From: Thiocapsa marina 5811
GTDB lineage: Bacteria; Pseudomonadota; Gammaproteobacteria; Chromatiales; Chromatiaceae
Assembly (NCBI RefSeq): GCF_000223985.1
Contig: NZ_AFWV01000016.1
Span: 47,834 to 111,833, forward strand
Reading direction: 5' to 3'
Length of the DNA: 64,000 bases
Under the pieces are notes generated by a model that saw only the letters and a program-made list of their open reading frames with translations, made no database searches and was not told the origin of the DNA. Made by a program: the position numbers and the translations under genes. Shown in pieces: positions 55,210-63,806 of this stretch; the first letter of the stretch is position 1, and each line of letters starts with the position of its first letter.

Positions 55210-56417
55210 TGCTCGAGCGCTCCGGCAGCGGGCGTCGCGGGCGCGGCGCGCACGGCCTGACCGGGCCGCACCTGCTGGATCCCTTGCGTAATGACCAGCT
55301 CCCCTTCGTCCAGGCCCTTCTTGACGACGATATCCGCTCCCTTGGTCTGCCCCGTCTCGATGCGACGCGTTTGTGCCTTGTCCTCGGCATCGAGGATCAA
55401 GACGTAGACGCCTTGCTGATCGACCTGAAGGGCCGATTGGGGGATCAGGATCGCCGATTCCGGTGCACCCGCTTCGAGCAGGACCCCGACATATTGGCGG
55501 TCGACGAGCATACCGTCCGGGTTGGGCAGCTCGGCGCGCAGGGTGACCGAGTCCGTCCCCGGATCCGTGGTCACGTCGACGAAATCCAGACGCCCCGCGT
55601 GCTCGTAGAGTGTGCCGTCCGGGAGACGCACGCGCACCTTCACATCGCGAGCATTGCCGCCCTTATCCTCGATGGTCCGGCGCGCACCGAGCAGATCACG
55701 CTGCGTCACCGGGAACTGCACATAGATGGGATCGCGACTCACGATGGCCGCCAAGGTACCCGAGGCGGGACCGACCAGATTGCCCTCCGTGTAGCTCGCA
55801 AGCCCGATGCGGCCGGCCACCGGCGCCGTGATCGTGGTGTAGCTCAGATCGAGCATGGCCTGGGTGAGGGCCGCCTGCGCGAGCGTGATGCCCGCCTTCG
55901 CGATCGAGTCCGCCGCCTGCAGTTCGTCGACGGAGGATTGCGAGATGTTCTTGGCCTTCACCAACTCGAGACCGCGCGCCAATTGGGCGGCGGTGTTCAG
56001 TTGATCGGCCCGAGCCTTTTCCAGATCGGCTTGGCGCTGCTCGACCGCGGCCGCGTACTGACCGGGCTCGATCACGAAGAGGACCTCGCCGACCTCGACC
56101 TCCTGACCCTCGGTGAAGCGACGTTCGTCGAGGAAACCCTCGACCCGCGCCCGCAGATCGACACGGTTGACCGCGACCGCCCGCCCGACGAAGGATGCCT
56201 CCTCGTCCACGACACGCGACTCGGCCGGGATCACGACGACCGAGGGTGGCGGCATCTCCGGCGCGGGGGCATCGGATTCAACGCAGCCCGAGAGGGTCGA
56301 GGCAGCGACGAGGAGGGAGCAGGCCAGAGGCCGGAGTCGACACAACAGGCGCCGGGCGCCGAGAGGACCATCCGAAGCATCAGGGCCAGGCTCCGAGGAA
56401 CGCACGCAGTTGGACAT
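55206..56417 (-). CDS. RND efflux periplasmic adaptor (membrane fusion protein)
   Basis: 403 residues. A lipobox-like [13 protein letters not shown] after a basic leader suggests a lipoprotein anchored in the inner membrane. The lipoyl halves ([50 protein letters not shown]) flank an alpha-hairpin ([43 protein letters not shown]), then the beta-barrel ([21 protein letters not shown]). It bridges the RND pump to an outer-membrane channel. It is the first gene of the two-gene unit. Confidence 0.94.
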   Translation of the reverse strand: MSNCVRSSEPGPDASDGPLGARRLLCRLRPLACSLLVAASTLSGCVESDAPAPEMPPPSVVVIPAESRVVDEEASFVGRAVAVNRVDLRARVEGFLDERRFTEGQEVEVGEVLFVIEPGQYAAAVEQRQADLEKARADQLNTAAQLARGLELVKAKNISQSSVDELQAADSIAKAGITLAQAALTQAMLDLSYTTITAPVAGRIGLASYTEGNLVGPASGTLAAIVSRDPIYVQFPVTQRDLLGARRTIEDKGGNARDVKVRVRLPDGTLYEHAGRLDFVDVTTDPGTDSVTLRAELPNPDGMLVDRQYVGVLLEAGAPESAILIPQSALQVDQQGVYVLILDAEDKAQTRRIETGQTKGADIVVKKGLDEGELVITQGIQQVRPGQAVRAAPATPAAGALEQ

Positions 56418-56563
56418 CGCCAGGCATCCTCGAGAAGAAGGGATCGAAGCCCGAAGTCTATCCGAAAAGCCGCGCCGACGGCCGATCGGAGAGCCGCTGC
56501 GGGCAGACGCCGCGCGTCGAGGGCATGCTAACGTATCGCTTTTCGTCGACGAGGAACGACATC

Positions 56564-58810
56564 GTGAGTGTGCTTGCTCTCAAGCATCCGGTTCGACTGG
56601 CCCTGCTGCTGGTCCCCCTGCTCGGTCTTCTCATCCCCGCCCCCCCGTCCCAGGCCGCGGGGCGACCGACAATCGGCTTGGCACTCTCCGGCGGCGGGGC
56701 ACGCGGCGCGGCCCACGTCGGGGTTCTGAGGGTCATCGAGCGGATGGGGATCCCGGTCGACTATGTCGCAGGCACCTCGATGGGCGCCGTCGTGGGCGGG
56801 CTCTACGCCATGGGCATGTCCCCGGACGAGATCGAGGCAACCATCGAGGAGATCGACTGGACCGCGATCTTTCAGGACGAGCCGCCGCGCCAGGATCGGC
56901 GTATCCAACGCAAGCTCGACGACAACGATTTCCTGTTTAGCGCCAGACCCGGGGTCAACGAGGAGAAGCGCGAGGTGAATCTCGTCCCGGCCCTGATCCA
57001 AGGCCATCGACTCGACCTCGCGCTGCGCCGCTACACGCTTCCCGCGAGATCGATTCATGATTTCGACGACTTGAAGATTCCATTCCGCGCGGTCGCCACG
57101 GACGCCGTGACCGGGGATGCGGTGATCCTGGGCAGCGGCGATCTCGCGACCTCGATCCGCGCCAGCATGGCGGTGCCCGCCGCGTTCGCCCCGGTCGAGA
57201 TCGGCGATAAGCTGCTGATCGACGGCGGCTTGGCGATGAACCTGCCGGTCAGCGTCGCGCGCGAGATGGGCGCGGACATCATCATCGCCGTGGACGTCGG
57301 CGGACCCCGGCGCGATCGCGAAGAGATCAACGACGTGCTCGAGATGCTCGACCAGGTCATGGGCCTGGTCACCTGGCGCAATACGCAAGAGCAGATCGCC
57401 AAGCTGCGCGGACGCGACGTGCTCATCACGCCGCCGTTGGGGCGCATCGTCACGGCGGCGGACTTCAACAAGATGCTCGAGGCGATCGCCATCGGCGAGC
57501 GCGGCGCGCAGGAGCAGGAGGTCGCGCTGGCCGTGCTCGAGGTCCCCGAGGCCCGCTATGCCGCCTATCTGCAGCGGCAACGCCTGAGGAGCGAGCCGAT
57601 GCCGATCATCGATCGCGTGCGCGTGGAGAATCGCTCGCGACTGGCCGACGCGGTGATCACCGAACGCCTGGATGTGCCGCTCGGCGAGCCGCTGAACCCG
57701 GATGCCCTGGAGGCGCAGATCGACCGCGTCTTCGATCAGGACAACTTCCAATCGGTCCAATACCGCGTGGAGAAGACACCCGACGACGAGACCGAGCTGG
57801 TGATTACCGCCACCGAGAAGTCCTGGGGTACCAGCTCGCTGCAGTTCGGCATCGAGCTGTCCTCGGCCTCCGGGGGCGACTCGCAGTTCAACGTCGGCGC
57901 GGCCTATACGATGGCGCCCGTCAACGCGCTGAACGCCGAGTGGCGGACCTTTCTGCAGGCCGGCGAGGAGCCCGGCCTGACGAGCGAGTTTTATCAGCCG
58001 CTCGACCCTCTGGAGCGCTGGTACGTCGAGGCGACCGCCGGCTACTTCACCGAGAGTCTGACCCTTTTCGAACCGGAGACATCGGATAACCCGACGGCTA
58101 AATATCTGATCTCGCGCGTCGGCGGCTCGCTCGAGGGCGGCCGCAATTTCGGCGACTGGGGACGGCTCGGTCTGAAGTACCGGCGCTACTCGGGCGATGC
58201 GGACCTTCGCTACGGCGAGCCCGGCATGCAGGGGTACGGATTCGACGAAGGCGCACTCGACCTCACCTTCTATCTCGACACCCTCGACAGTGCCAACTTC
58301 CCGCGTCGCGGGTGGGTGGGCACAGCCTTCGCGTTGACCTCCAGGACAGAGATCGGGGCATCCGAGGACTACGATCAGGCCGGTTTCAGTATCGTGAACG
58401 CCCAAAGCTGGGGGAAGAACACGCTCCTGACCGGCATCAGGATGGCCGGCAGCTTCGGCGGGCAGGAGCCGGCTCAGTCCTTCTACCGGCTAGGCGGTTT
58501 CCTGAACCTTTCAGGCTTCAACCAGGACGAGCTCTCGGGCGGAAACCTCGGGCTCGCGCGTGCCGTCTACATGCGCAACCTCACATCCGGGCTGGTCAGC
58601 ACCTACGCCGGGGCGTCGCTCGAGGCGGGCAACGTTTGGGACCAACGCTCGGATATCGGATTCGACGACCTGCGCTTCGGCAGTAGTCTATTCCTGGGCG
58701 CCGACACCTTCATCGGCCCCATCTACCTCGGATACGGTTATGCCGACGGCGGGTTCGGGGCGCTTTACCTGATGCTCGGTCGACCCTGGAGCACGCGAGG
58801 AAACGACTAA
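56564..58810 (+). CDS. PlpD-like patatin phospholipase with POTRA and outer-membrane barrel
   Basis: 748 residues from the GTG at 56564 (GAGGAA upstream; an ATG at 56525 is an alternative). A signal peptide (LALLLVPLLGLLIPAPPSQA) is followed by a patatin domain with oxyanion motif SGGGARG, nucleophile motif GTSMG and catalytic DGG. A POTRA region (about residues 330-420) and a 16-strand-type barrel to the C-terminus come next. This is the type Vd autotransporter layout of Pseudomonas PlpD, so a surface or secreted lipase is likely. The TAA stop belongs to a palindromic repeat. Confidence 0.92.
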   Translation: MSVLALKHPVRLALLLVPLLGLLIPAPPSQAAGRPTIGLALSGGGARGAAHVGVLRVIERMGIPVDYVAGTSMGAVVGGLYAMGMSPDEIEATIEEIDWTAIFQDEPPRQDRRIQRKLDDNDFLFSARPGVNEEKREVNLVPALIQGHRLDLALRRYTLPARSIHDFDDLKIPFRAVATDAVTGDAVILGSGDLATSIRASMAVPAAFAPVEIGDKLLIDGGLAMNLPVSVAREMGADIIIAVDVGGPRRDREEINDVLEMLDQVMGLVTWRNTQEQIAKLRGRDVLITPPLGRIVTAADFNKMLEAIAIGERGAQEQEVALAVLEVPEARYAAYLQRQRLRSEPMPIIDRVRVENRSRLADAVITERLDVPLGEPLNPDALEAQIDRVFDQDNFQSVQYRVEKTPDDETELVITATEKSWGTSSLQFGIELSSASGGDSQFNVGAAYTMAPVNALNAEWRTFLQAGEEPGLTSEFYQPLDPLERWYVEATAGYFTESLTLFEPETSDNPTAKYLISRVGGSLEGGRNFGDWGRLGLKYRRYSGDADLRYGEPGMQGYGFDEGALDLTFYLDTLDSANFPRRGWVGTAFALTSRTEIGASEDYDQAGFSIVNAQSWGKNTLLTGIRMAGSFGGQEPAQSFYRLGGFLNLSGFNQDELSGGNLGLARAVYMRNLTSGLVSTYAGASLEAGNVWDQRSDIGFDDLRFGSSLFLGADTFIGPIYLGYGYADGGFGALYLMLGRPWSTRGND

Positions 58811-58891
58811 ACCGCTCCGGCTCCGGCGGCCGTCAAGTCTGCCGGGGCCGTTCCCATCCAAGCGCATCGGATACCGCACCGAGCGCGGTTT
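58808..58891 (+). repeat. Family II palindromic repeat, copy E
   Basis: 84 bp, TAAACCGCTCCGGCTCCGG to GAGCGCGGTTT, with core GTCAAGTCTGCCGGGGCCGTTCCCATCC. Its first three bases are the stop codon of the patatin gene, and on the other strand it encodes the last 19 or so residues and the stop of the hydrogenase maturation protease. Confidence 0.88.
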
Positions 58892-59378
58892 CATCCGAGG
58901 CTCCGACGACCCCGTCGGCACGCAACAGCCGGATCAGAAAGCGCTCCGCTCGGTCAAGATTGTCGGATGCCTGCTCGCTCAGGGGTGCGCCGAGCGCGAA
59001 CCCATAGCCGCGTATCGCGAGCAATCGGGCCGGCGGGGGCGTTTCTCCGGTGACCTGTCGAAACAGTCTGAGCAAGGTGCCCGGAGCGAGTGCATGCGTG
59101 CTGAACGACACCTCCGGACTCGGGGGCAACGGCAGGAAGGCGAAGGGTTCCGGGCCGCTCGCGGCCGCATCCACGAAGATAACGTGCTCGCGGCCCTGCA
59201 GATCGAGGACGTGCTCGATCTGAAGCTGAAAATCGGTCAGGGTTTCGATACCGCACCGCGCGAGATCGGGGTCCAGGTTCAGGCGCTCGATCAGGAGCGG
59301 ACCGAGCGCGTCATCCCCGCGCGAAGGGTTCCCGCAGGCGAGAATCAGCACCCGGCCGGCTCCCGATGGGGACGGCAT
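58833..59378 (-). CDS. NiFe-hydrogenase-type maturation protease
   Basis: 181 residues. LILACGNPSRGDDALGPLLIERL is the HycI/HupD/HoxW signature with its metal-ligand acid. FVDAAASGP and FSTHALAPGTLLRLF supply the other Asp and His of the nickel-sensing site. It trims the C-terminus of a hydrogenase large subunit. No hydrogenase gene is nearby. The ATG overlaps the arsJ stop by one base (TGATG), so it rides the ars transcript. The last 19 or so residues (TALGAVSDALGWERPRQT) are read from a dispersed repeat. Confidence 0.88.
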   Translation of the reverse strand: MPSPSGAGRVLILACGNPSRGDDALGPLLIERLNLDPDLARCGIETLTDFQLQIEHVLDLQGREHVIFVDAAASGPEPFAFLPLPPSPEVSFSTHALAPGTLLRLFRQVTGETPPPARLLAIRGYGFALGAPLSEQASDNLDRAERFLIRLLRADGVVGASDETALGAVSDALGWERPRQT

Positions 59379-60613
59379 CAGGCGGGAACCGCCGCCGGCT
59401 TGGTCTCGCAAACCTCGGGCAAGCGCAGCGAGAGCACGAAGGCGGCGAGCACGAAGGCGCTCGACCACCACAGACAGCCTTCGATGCCCTGCGTCTGATA
59501 GACCAGACCCGAGAGCACCGTCCCGGCGAGCCGCCCGCCGGCATTGGCCATGTAATAGAAGCCGACACTCATCGAGACCTTCTCGAAGTCCGAGTAGGCC
59601 AAGATCAGATAGGAATGCACCGCCGAGTTGATGGCGAAGAACACGCCGAACAGCATCAGACCGCCGATCAGCACCTCGCCCGGCGGCCAGCCCTGGTGAA
59701 GCGCGAAGGCCATCCCCGCGGGCACGATCGCCAGCAACAAGGCCCAACGCCGCGCGGTGCGACCGCCCGGATGACGCCGAGCCGCCTGACGCGACCGCCC
59801 GAGGTGCAACAGCCGCGGGGCCACGGCCTGCACCATCCCGTAACCGATCACCCACGCCGCCATGAAGGAGCCGACCCCGGTAAAGCTCCAGCCCAGCACC
59901 GAATAGAGAAACACCGGCAAACCGACCACGAACCAGACATCACGCGCGCCGAACAAAAAGAAACGCGCCGCCGAGAGCCAGTTGATCGCGGGCGTATTGG
60001 AGAAGACCTGCGTGAACTTGGGCTTGGACGCCATGCGACCGACGCCCGAGGGCAGCAGGATCGCGGTCACGATCAGCACGACCGCGAGCATCCCGGCGAG
60101 CACCGCCAAGGCACCGCGAAATCCGATCAGCTCGAGCAGCGCCGCGCCGATGAAGAATCCGGCACCCTTGAGCGCGTTCTTCGAGCCGGTGAGGACGGCG
60201 ACATATTTGAACAGCCGCGACTCGCCGCCGTCCCCGACCAGGGTCTTAACCGTCGCCTTGGCCGACATCTTGTTCAGGTCTTTGGCGATCCCCGACATCG
60301 CCTGGGCAACCATCACATAGGCGACCGTCAGCCAAGCATCGGGCACCGTCAGCATGACGAGCGCGATCACCTGCAACCCCATGCCGATGTGCATGGTCAG
60401 GTTCAGCCCGATGCGCGCACCGAGCCAGCCGCCGACCAGATTGGTAACGATGCCGAAGACCTCGTAGAAGAGGAACAACATCGCCACCTCGAACGGCGAG
60501 TAACCCAGCAGGTGGAAATAAAGCACCACCAGCATCCGGATCGCCCCGTCGGTGACGGTGAAGGCCCAATAGCCGGCGGTCACGGTCAGGTAATTGCGCG
60601 TATTGGTGTCCAT
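59378..60613 (-). CDS. arsJ: Organoarsenical efflux MFS transporter ArsJ
   Basis: A 411-residue, 12-helix transporter beginning MDTNTRNYLTVTAGYWAFTVTDGAIRMLVVLYF, the ArsJ signature start, with IAKDLNKMSAKATVK after helix four. ArsJ exports 1-arseno-3-phosphoglycerate made by the partner GAPDH from arsenate, giving arsenate resistance without reduction. The paired GAPDH gene lies upstream, separated by 177 bp holding a family I repeat. Confidence 0.94.
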   Translation of the reverse strand: MDTNTRNYLTVTAGYWAFTVTDGAIRMLVVLYFHLLGYSPFEVAMLFLFYEVFGIVTNLVGGWLGARIGLNLTMHIGMGLQVIALVMLTVPDAWLTVAYVMVAQAMSGIAKDLNKMSAKATVKTLVGDGGESRLFKYVAVLTGSKNALKGAGFFIGAALLELIGFRGALAVLAGMLAVVLIVTAILLPSGVGRMASKPKFTQVFSNTPAINWLSAARFFLFGARDVWFVVGLPVFLYSVLGWSFTGVGSFMAAWVIGYGMVQAVAPRLLHLGRSRQAARRHPGGRTARRWALLLAIVPAGMAFALHQGWPPGEVLIGGLMLFGVFFAINSAVHSYLILAYSDFEKVSMSVGFYYMANAGGRLAGTVLSGLVYQTQGIEGCLWWSSAFVLAAFVLSLRLPEVCETKPAAVPA

Positions 60614-60680
60614 GGCCCTCCCGGGGCTCGCTCACGGCAAAATAAGCCGAACCTGTTCATCCAACCGGCGGCCCGGACGC

Positions 60681-60759
60681 GTAGGGTGGACGAGCGAGAG
60701 CGAAGTCCACCGAACCCCGCGCCGGCGCTGGTGGACTGCGCTGCGCTTGTCCACCCTAC
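60681..60759 (-). repeat. Family I palindromic repeat, copy 3
   Basis: The inverse complement of the 79-bp unit at 51827. It lies between the ars GAPDH and arsJ genes, so it should appear as a hairpin inside the ars mRNA. Confidence 0.88.
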
Positions 60760-60790
60760 GGCGCTTGTCCGCCCGCTCTGTCGGCGCGCG

Positions 60791-61792
60791 CTAAAGCCCC
60801 TCGCACAACATCTGAGCGATATCCATCATCCGATTCACATAGCCCCATTCGTTGTCGTACCAGGCCAACACCTTCACCTGCGTCTCGTCGATGACCATGG
60901 TGGAGAGCGCGTCGACGATCGACGAACGCGGGTCGTCCTTGTAATCGACCGAGACCAGCGGACGCTCCTCGTAGCCCAGGATCCCCGACAGCTCGCCCTC
61001 CGCCGCGGCCTTGAAGTGCGCGTTGACCTCCTCGACCGTCACCGCCCGCGCGGCCTCGAAGACGAAGTCGGTCAGCGAGGCGTTGAGCAAGGGCACGCGA
61101 ACGGCCAATCCGTTCAATTTGCCCGTGAGCTCCGGAAAGATCTTGGTGATCGCCTTCGCCGAGCCGGTGCTGGTCGGGATCAACGACTGGCCGCAGGCAC
61201 GCGCCCGGCGCAGATCCTTGTGTCCGAGATCGACGATCCGCTGGGTGTTGGTGATGTCGTGGATCGTCGTCATGGTGCCGTGGCGGATCCCGATCCGCTC
61301 GTGCATGATCTTCACCACAGGCGCAAGACAGTTGGTCGTGCAGGAGGCCGCCGTGACCAGATGATGCTCGGCCGGCTTATAGAGGTGATGATTGACGCCG
61401 TAGACGATGTTCAGCGCGCCGTCGGTGGGTGCCGCGACCAAGACCTTCTTGACCCCTTGATCGAAGTAGCCCCGAAGCGTCTCGGGCTTCTTGTGGTGCT
61501 TGCCGGTCGCTTCGATGACGATGTCGCAGTCCGACCAATCGGTGTCGGCCAACGCCGGGTTGCGGCTGTAGGCGATCGACCGGTCGTCGATCCGGATCGC
61601 GTCGCCCTCGCCCGTGCACTCGGGTCCCCAAATCCCGTGGACCGAGTCGAATTTCAGCAGATGCGCGGATCCGGCGGCATCCGTTGCAATCTCGTTGATC
61701 CGGACAAAATCAAGCCCGTCCCGACCCCGGGCCGCGCGCAGACCCAGTCGCCCCATTCGGCCGAAGCCGTTGATCCCGATACGTATGGTCAT
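60791..61792 (-). CDS. ArsJ-associated glyceraldehyde-3-phosphate dehydrogenase
   Basis: A 333-residue GAPDH. The NAD-binding start is [19 protein letters not shown], with catalytic Cys in [20 protein letters not shown] and [12 protein letters not shown]. It is of the subtype paired with arsJ, which uses arsenate in place of phosphate to form 1-arseno-3-phosphoglycerate. The start overlaps the arsC stop by 4 bp. A housekeeping glycolytic role is less likely given the operon. Confidence 0.93.
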   Translation of the reverse strand: MTIRIGINGFGRMGRLGLRAARGRDGLDFVRINEIATDAAGSAHLLKFDSVHGIWGPECTGEGDAIRIDDRSIAYSRNPALADTDWSDCDIVIEATGKHHKKPETLRGYFDQGVKKVLVAAPTDGALNIVYGVNHHLYKPAEHHLVTAASCTTNCLAPVVKIMHERIGIRHGTMTTIHDITNTQRIVDLGHKDLRRARACGQSLIPTSTGSAKAITKIFPELTGKLNGLAVRVPLLNASLTDFVFEAARAVTVEEVNAHFKAAAEGELSGILGYEERPLVSVDYKDDPRSSIVDALSTMVIDETQVKVLAWYDNEWGYVNRMMDIAQMLCEGL

Positions 61793-62337
61793 CGCCCCTC
61801 CGATTCGGATTGAAACTGTTCGACCTGCTCCAGCACGGGGAGCGGCGTCTGCCCGATCGCGTCAAGCTCGCGTTGCAGCTTGAGCCGATCCAAAGACGCG
61901 AGCGGCAGACTCAGGAAGATCTGGATCCGATTCTGAAGCGCGGCAAACGCCTGGCGAAACGCCATCATGCGCGCAACCTCGTTGCCCTCGACCTCGGCCG
62001 GATCCGGGACGCCCCAATGGGCTGTCATCGGCTGCCCCGGCCAGACCGGGCACACCTCGGTCGCGGCGCGGTCGCAGACCGTGAAGACGAAATCCATCAC
62101 CGGGGCACCCGGCTCGGCAAACTCAGCCCAGTCCTTGCTTCGAAGATCCTCGGTCAGGTAGTTGTTGCGCCTGAGCACCTGGAGGGCCAGTGGATGCACC
62201 TCCCCCTTCGGGTGACTGCCGGCGCTGTAGCCATTGAATTGGCCGCGCCCGAAGCGGTTGACGATGCACTCGCCGAAAATACTGCGTGCCGAATTCCAGG
62301 TGCACAAAAACAAGACGTTGTAGGGTCTCTCGACCAT
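61789..62337 (-). CDS. arsC: Arsenate reductase, LMW-phosphatase type
   Basis: A 182-residue protein. The P-loop is LCTWNSARS (CX5R). Trp stands where Gly is usual in CTGNSARS; the catalytic Cys, Asn and Arg are kept. [24 protein letters not shown] matches the ArsC-type segment with resolving cysteines. It reduces arsenate to arsenite with a thiol partner. In arsJ operons the product may also serve in arsenate handling. It is upstream of and coupled to the GAPDH gene. Confidence 0.88.
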   Translation of the reverse strand: MVERPYNVLFLCTWNSARSIFGECIVNRFGRGQFNGYSAGSHPKGEVHPLALQVLRRNNYLTEDLRSKDWAEFAEPGAPVMDFVFTVCDRAATEVCPVWPGQPMTAHWGVPDPAEVEGNEVARMMAFRQAFAALQNRIQIFLSLPLASLDRLKLQRELDAIGQTPLPVLEQVEQFQSESEGR

Positions 62338-62475
62338 GCGTCAGTCCTCGGTAGCAAGAAATCTCCCCGCACGAGCGTCGGGTGATTGATCTCGACGGAT
62401 GGTGATACCCCTTCGGCGTGCGCGCCGACACAGCAGTGTCACGCCCGCGATGGACCCGAAGCGCGGGACACGCGG

Positions 62476-62841
62476 TCAGGCGCAGCGGGGCATACCCGGC
62501 CGGTTCGGCATCTCGGCCAGCACCCGATCGTCCTCGACGAAGGGCCGCTCGCCGCACACCGCGTCGAACGTCTCGCGCAGCACCGCCGCAACCCAATCCG
62601 GAAGCGCCGGACTCACGCGATAGAAGATCCACAAACCCTCGCGTCGATCCGTGACCAGACCCAGCTCACGCAGCTGCGCGAGATGTCGGGACACATGCGG
62701 TTGAACCGCCCCGATCGCATGCGTCAGCTCGCAGACACAGAGCTCGGGGTGACGCATGAGCAGGACCAGGCAACGCAAGCGCGTCTCGTGGGCCAGCGCG
62801 GCGAAAAAATCGGTCGGTTGAATTGTCACGGACGAGAACAT
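62476..62841 (-). CDS. arsR: ArsR-family metalloregulator
   Basis: A 121-residue winged-helix repressor. ELCVCELTHAIGAVQPHVSRHLAQLRELGLV holds the metal-binding CVC motif in the DNA-recognition helix region and the HTH. DFFAALAHETRLRCLVLL is the usual start. It is first in the ars operon on the minus strand, 138 bp ahead of arsC. Arsenite binding is expected to release it from its own promoter. A second cysteine pair at the end (MPRCA, AVCGE) is unassigned. Confidence 0.92.
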   Translation of the reverse strand: MFSSVTIQPTDFFAALAHETRLRCLVLLMRHPELCVCELTHAIGAVQPHVSRHLAQLRELGLVTDRREGLWIFYRVSPALPDWVAAVLRETFDAVCGERPFVEDDRVLAEMPNRPGMPRCA

Positions 62842-62880
62842 ACCCCGAAACGAATATTAGGCAAAATGAAGATTTGATGA
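62842..62880 (-). promoter_or_regulatory. AT-rich arsR promoter/operator region
   Basis: An AT-rich patch (minus strand ATCAAATCTTCATTTTGCCTAATATTCG in two parts) just upstream of arsR holds a TAATAT-like -10 and a weak palindrome. It is the natural place for the arsR promoter and ArsR binding. Boundaries are a guess. Confidence 0.4.
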
Positions 62881-62958
62881 CGGATGAGACGCAACGCCGG
62901 CCCAGCGTGCGCGGGCCGTGACAACAGCCTCGTGACGGTACCCAAAATCTGAAACACT

Positions 62959-62996
62959 ATACTGGTCGTATGGCTGAATACTGGTCGAATGGCTCA
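62959..62996 (+). repeat. Two adjoining 19-bp direct repeats upstream of the glucoamylase-like gene
   Basis: ATACTGGTCGTATGGCTGA is followed at once by ATACTGGTCGAATGGCTCA; 17 of 19 bases agree. They lie about 200 bp before the glycosidase gene in a 353-bp gap shared with divergent arsR, and may be tandem sites for a regulator. Nothing else gene-like is seen in the gap. Confidence 0.6.
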
Positions 62997-63194
62997 ACTA
63001 AACGCCGGTTGTTGTCTGCGCAGGACATTCTGCCGCTGGAGCCGCAGAACGAGCGCCGCCGCGGAGGGCTCGGCCGATGGATGGAATTGAACATTCCTGC
63101 GGCCTGCTCACCGATCGACCGCCGGATCCGGGATGACGATCTGCCGGACACATCGGCATCCGACCTGCCGCGACAGTCTAGGGGGGATTGACAG

Positions 63195-63806
63195 ATGCCG
63201 GATCAGCCGTTCGACAACACTCCGAGCGCCGAACAAGCGGTCGCCGAGGGCCTGGAGCGCGCACTGGCTCTACTGCATGCCTGCAGCACCGCCCACGGCT
63301 TCGTGGCCTCCCCCGGCGCCAGTCAGAATTACCACCGCATCTGGGGGCGAGACGGCGTCATCATCGCCTTGGCCGCTTTACAGACAGACGACGGCGAATT
63401 GCGCGAAACCGCGCGTCGGACCCTGCAGACCCTGGCGACCTACCAGGGTCCGCACGGCGAGATTCCGAGCAACGTCGATCCCGGCACAAAGCGCATCAGT
63501 TACGGCGGCACCACAGGTCGCGTCGATGCCGATCTGTGGTTTGTCATCGGCTGCGGGGAATACTGGCGGGCAACCGGCGACGACGCCTTCCTGGAACGGC
63601 TTCTGCCGGTGATCGAGCGCGTGCGATTCCTGCTCGGTGCCTGGGAGTTCAACGCCCGGGGTCTGCTTTACATTCCGCTGACCGGCGACTGGGCCGATGA
63701 GTATCTGCACAACGGCTATGTGCTCTACGACCAGTTGCTGTACCTGCAGGTGAGTACGGCCACCTTCCCTGATGTTTCTTCCCCCTTAAATCGTCATCTT
63801 TCATGA
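63195..63806 (+). pseudogene. Six-hairpin glycosidase (glucoamylase / debranching-type), interrupted at about 63750
   Basis: The first 185 or so residues read as a glycosidase of the glucoamylase/amylo-alpha-1,6-glucosidase kind: NYHRIWGRDGVIIALAAL, VDADLWFVIGCGEYW and LTGDWADEYLHNGYVLYDQLLYLQ. After LYLQ (63749) the frame enters unrelated sequence and ends after 18 residues. The normal protein would continue another 150-300 residues. An insertion at about 63750 is the simplest explanation; the rest of the gene may resume beyond the window. With glgP at the far end, this points to glycogen or alpha-glucan metabolism. Confidence 0.75.

Noticed and set aside
52012..55260. A 1082-codon open frame antisense to the RND pump
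   Set aside because: It mirrors the RND gene exactly, is rich in Arg, His and Gly runs with no domain, and arises from the GC-biased third positions of the real gene.
59366..61813. An 815-codon plus-strand frame across the ars operon
   Set aside because: It runs through two real minus-strand genes and a palindromic repeat and encodes no recognisable protein.
63750..63790. A group II intron start at GTGAG
   Set aside because: The 5' end does not match GTGYG consensus and no intron domain V or maturase is visible; an IS end is simpler.
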